Positions 61,455 through 64,000 of a DNA stretch of 64,000 bases are shown one piece after another. Source of the stretch: Pseudomonas fulva NBRC 16637 = DSM 17717 (lineage in GTDB: Bacteria; Pseudomonadota; Gammaproteobacteria; Pseudomonadales; Pseudomonadaceae); the NCBI RefSeq assembly GCF_000730565.1, contig NZ_BBIQ01000004.1, positions 186,001 through 250,000 on the forward strand, given 5' to 3'. Position numbers and translations under genes: made by a program. The notes beneath the pieces are model-generated. The model did no database searches and was not told the origin of the DNA. It saw only the letters and a list, made by a program, of their open reading frames with translations. The first letter of the stretch is position 1; every line of letters starts with the position of its first letter.

Positions 61455-62462
61455 TCAGAAGCCTTCCAACACGATCTTGCCCCTGGCCTTGCCGCTCTCG
61501 ATGACCGCGTGCGCCCGTTTCAGGTTGCTCGCATTGATCGTCCCGAAATGTTCGCCCACCGTCGTCTTGAGCACACCGGTGTCGACCATTTCGCTGATGC
61601 GGTTGAGCAGTTGGTGCTGCTTGATCATGTCGTGCGTCTGATAGAGCGAACGGGTAAACATCAGCTCCCAGTGCAGCGACAAGGATTTGCGCTTGAGTGG
61701 GACCACATCCAGCTGCGCAGGGTCATCGATCAAGGCAAGCTGCCCTTGCGGGCGCAGTACCTCGATGAGTTGCTCAAGGTAAGTGTCGGTATGGGTCAAG
61801 CTGATCACGTGATCGACCGCTGCGACACCGTGTGCGCTGAGCTGGGCGGCCAGTGGGGCCGAGTGGTCGATCACCAGGTGGGCACCCAGGTCCTTCACCC
61901 AGGCTTGCGTCTGGGCCCTGGAAGCCGTAGCGATCACGGTCAGCCCAGTCAACTGGCGGGCCAATTGCACCAGGATCGAACCCACTCCACCGGCAGCGCC
62001 GATGATGAGCAGGTGCTGACCCTGACCGCCGTTTTCTTCGAGGCGCAGGCGGTCGAACAGCAGCTCCCACGCAGTGATGGACGTCAATGGCAGCGCAGCG
62101 GCGCTGGCAGCATCCAGGCTAGATGGCTTGCGCCCAACGAGGCGCTCGTCCACCCGATGGAATTCGCTGTAGCAGCCGGGGCGGTCGATGGCGCCGGCGT
62201 AGAACACCTCATCCCCTGGTTGGAACAGGGTCACCTGCTCGCCCACTTCACGGACGATGCCGGCCGCGTCCCAACCCAGCACTTGCGGCTGGTCACCGCC
62301 ACGGCTGGCGCGAATCTTGGTGTCGACCGGGTTGACTGCGATGGCCTTGACTTCGACCAGCAGGTCTCGCGCACCGGGGGACGGTACGGGCAGGTCTGCA
62401 TCATAGAGAGATTGAGGGTCTTGCAGGGGCAAGCCAGGCTGCGAGTAAACGACAGATTTCAT
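61455..62462 (-). CDS. Zinc-type alcohol dehydrogenase-like (quinone oxidoreductase family) protein
   Basis: This is a 335-residue cytoplasmic NAD(P)H oxidoreductase of the medium-chain dehydrogenase family. The GroES-like N-terminus has VNPVDTKIRA and GWDAAGIV, and the nucleotide-binding motif is GAAGGVGS at about 153-160. The structural zinc cysteines typical of true alcohol dehydrogenases are absent. It probably reduces quinones or reactive carbonyls. No clear ribosome site precedes the ATG. The TonB receptor gene lies upstream on the same strand, 264 bp away. Confidence 0.87.
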   Translation of the reverse strand: MKSVVYSQPGLPLQDPQSLYDADLPVPSPGARDLLVEVKAIAVNPVDTKIRASRGGDQPQVLGWDAAGIVREVGEQVTLFQPGDEVFYAGAIDRPGCYSEFHRVDERLVGRKPSSLDAASAAALPLTSITAWELLFDRLRLEENGGQGQHLLIIGAAGGVGSILVQLARQLTGLTVIATASRAQTQAWVKDLGAHLVIDHSAPLAAQLSAHGVAAVDHVISLTHTDTYLEQLIEVLRPQGQLALIDDPAQLDVVPLKRKSLSLHWELMFTRSLYQTHDMIKQHQLLNRISEMVDTGVLKTTVGEHFGTINASNLKRAHAVIESGKARGKIVLEGF

Positions 62463-62726
62463 GGGGGAGGGCCTTGGTTGAAAAGGTACCTGCCTAGGCT
62501 ATTACTATCGATTGCGCAGAAAAACAGGCTTGAAGAATTAATACTTTCTTTTCAGGAGTGAAAACGCGTTGGTGCTCGATCCGTGAGCATTCAAACCAGA
62601 GGCCTGCAACAATTTGAAGTCGTGAAGCGCCCGGCTCAACGGCGATGGTCTGCGGGGCAGCCCTGAAAGGTGCATGCCGCAACGCTCGCCGTCGGGGAAC
62701 CCCCAGGTTGTACGACCTTGGCGCGA

Positions 62727-64000
62727 TCAGAAATCGACCGAGGCACTCAGAGACAGCGTACGTGGTGCACCGAGTACCAGGTAGTTCGAGCCTGGATACC
62801 CGCCAGCGGAGGCCCAATAGTCACGACCGGCCACGTTGTCCAGACGCGCACGCAGGGTGACGTCCTTCTCGTCTACCTTGAAGCCGTAGCGGGCCCCCAG
62901 GTCCAATCGCGTCCACGAAGGAATCTCGAGGTTGTTGGCGTTGTTGATGTATTGACGGCCGGTGTAGACCACGCGGCTGGTCAGGGTCAGGCCGTTCACA
63001 CCCGGCACGTCCCATTCGCCGCCGATGTTGGCCTGGGTTTTAGGCACGCCGATGGCCTGGTTGCCGTCGTCCTGACCGTTCTGGGTCTTGCTGAGTTCGG
63101 CATCGAGCAGGGTGACGCCACCGAGCAGACGCACGCCGGGCGTCGGCTCACCGAACACCGACAACTCGATCCCGCGGTTGCGTTGTTCACCGCCATCTTT
63201 GAACACCTGATCCTCGACGATGCCGACCGGCTTGCGCGTCTCGAACACCGCCAGGCTGCCACCCAGGCCACCGCCGTCGTACTTCACGCCCACTTCGGTC
63301 TGTTTGGCCACGTAGGGCGCCAGTGAGGCGCCGGCATTGAGCACCGGGGCTCTGGAACCATCAGGCAGGGTAGTGGTGGCGCCGGCCGTATCGCCTTTGG
63401 TCAAGCCTTCGATGTAGTTGGCGTAAACCGAGAACTGCTCGTTGATCTGGTACACCGCGCCGGCAACGGGCGTGGTTTCATAGCGGTTGTACTTGGATGT
63501 CTTGTCGCCGGAATTGTAATCGTAACCTGTCACGTTGAGCCCTTGTCGACGGGCTCCCAGGGTGATCTGCAACTGATCGTTGAAGAACCCCAGGGTGTCG
63601 GCGATGGCCAGGCTCTGGGTACGGGTCCTGGCGGTCACATGCGGGTCGGACATGTCGCCGCTGAAACTGGTGTTGTCGGGTTTGGGCACGTAGACCGGGT
63701 CATAGAGATCGTTGGCGAAACCAGTGAAATTACCCGCCCAGGCATTACGGTCCTTGTTGTCGAACATCGAACCGGACAGCACCCATTGATGCGACACCGG
63801 ACCTGTTTGCAAGGTGTAGCGCATGCCCACCTCACCGGTAGCCACTGTCTCTTCACGGTAATTATCGAAGCGCGTCGATCGGGTCACGCCGTTGGCGTCG
63901 GAGGAGGGGTTGGCCAGCACGTTCTTCTCTTCACCTTTGCGCATGCCGATGGCAGCCCAGGTGGTGAGCGCATCGGAGAGGTCATACTCGGCACGGAAGG
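62727..64000 (-). CDS. TonB-dependent siderophore receptor, C-terminal part
   Basis: The reverse strand is open from the stop at 62727 to the window edge, at least 424 codons, and the start is outside. The repeated outer-membrane beta-strand pattern and the motifs FRAEYDLSDALTTW, YVAKQTEVGVKYD, TPGVRLLGGVTLLDAEL and a C-terminal SLSASVDF ending in phenylalanine identify a ferric-siderophore receptor barrel. The ferrichrome or hydroxamate-type group is the closest by eye. The plug domain is not visible, so the ligand cannot be inferred. No Fur site in the visible part. Confidence 0.9.
   Translation of the reverse strand, partial: FRAEYDLSDALTTWAAIGMRKGEEKNVLANPSSDANGVTRSTRFDNYREETVATGEVGMRYTLQTGPVSHQWVLSGSMFDNKDRNAWAGNFTGFANDLYDPVYVPKPDNTSFSGDMSDPHVTARTRTQSLAIADTLGFFNDQLQITLGARRQGLNVTGYDYNSGDKTSKYNRYETTPVAGAVYQINEQFSVYANYIEGLTKGDTAGATTTLPDGSRAPVLNAGASLAPYVAKQTEVGVKYDGGGLGGSLAVFETRKPVGIVEDQVFKDGGEQRNRGIELSVFGEPTPGVRLLGGVTLLDAELSKTQNGQDDGNQAIGVPKTQANIGGEWDVPGVNGLTLTSRVVYTGRQYINNANNLEIPSWTRLDLGARYGFKVDEKDVTLRARLDNVAGRDYWASAGGYPGSNYLVLGAPRTLSLSASVDF

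Overview
The window is chromosomal DNA of a fluorescent Pseudomonas, most likely of the P. putida group. The signs are uniformly high GC, dense coding, and a set of genes whose proteins match P. putida-type enzymes closely: 4-hydroxyphenylpyruvate dioxygenase (Hpd), a MexEF-OprN-type efflux pump, the GntR/GntK/GntP gluconate genes, a periplasmic gluconate 2-dehydrogenase, and the PtxS-KguEKTD 2-ketogluconate genes. I saw no insertion sequence, prophage, CRISPR array, tRNA or rRNA.

Layout. 0-10 kb (accessory in character): a GapN-like aldehyde dehydrogenase, a 1269-residue leucine-rich-repeat toxin/effector-like protein, an AT-rich divergent region with overlapping inverted repeats, an acetyltransferase-fold plus GT61 glycosyltransferase pair, an AraC regulator and a LysE exporter. 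10-20 kb: a TerC/CBS membrane protein, a RarD-like permease, a CSS-EAL c-di-GMP phosphodiesterase, hpd, a second CSS sensor without an EAL domain, a hybrid histidine kinase whose phosphorylatable histidine is an asparagine, and a membrane-anchored HEAT/TPR protein. 20-26 kb: mexE-mexF-oprN with a clear terminator. 26-30 kb: a small secreted protein, then gluconate permease, gluconokinase and their LacI-family repressor, with three AGCGCT-centred operator-like sites. 29.7-33.6 kb: a BvgS/BvgA-type two-component pair. 33.8-36.5 kb: an adenosylcobalamin riboswitch followed by cbtB, cbtA, cobE, cobM and a DUF1272 gene. 36.5-41.2 kb: housekeeping and small genes (GNAT, LysE, alpha/beta hydrolase, pirin, DUF1652, AlkB).

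41.4-50.7 kb is a coherent catabolic block. Gluconate is oxidised in the periplasm by the three-subunit gluconate 2-dehydrogenase. 2-Ketogluconate then enters through KguT, is phosphorylated by KguK and reduced by KguD, with PtxS repressing at two perfect TGAAACCGGTTTCA palindromes. Together with the direct gluconate uptake genes at 26-29 kb, the window holds both peripheral branches that feed 6-phosphogluconate. 50.7-64 kb: endonuclease I with an Ada-like tail, aldo/keto reductase, LysR, MFS exporter, a LysR divergent from an acetolactate synthase-type enzyme, a bacteriophytochrome hybrid kinase, a thymidylate-kinase-like protein, a quinone-oxidoreductase-type dehydrogenase, and a TonB-dependent siderophore receptor cut by the window edge.

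The most unusual items are the hybrid kinase lacking its H-box histidine, the orphan CSS sensor beside hpd, the toxin-like LRR protein that stops where a ubiquitin-ligase catalytic cysteine would be expected, and the acetyltransferase/GT61 pair. I found no single locus that I can defend as a wholly new system.
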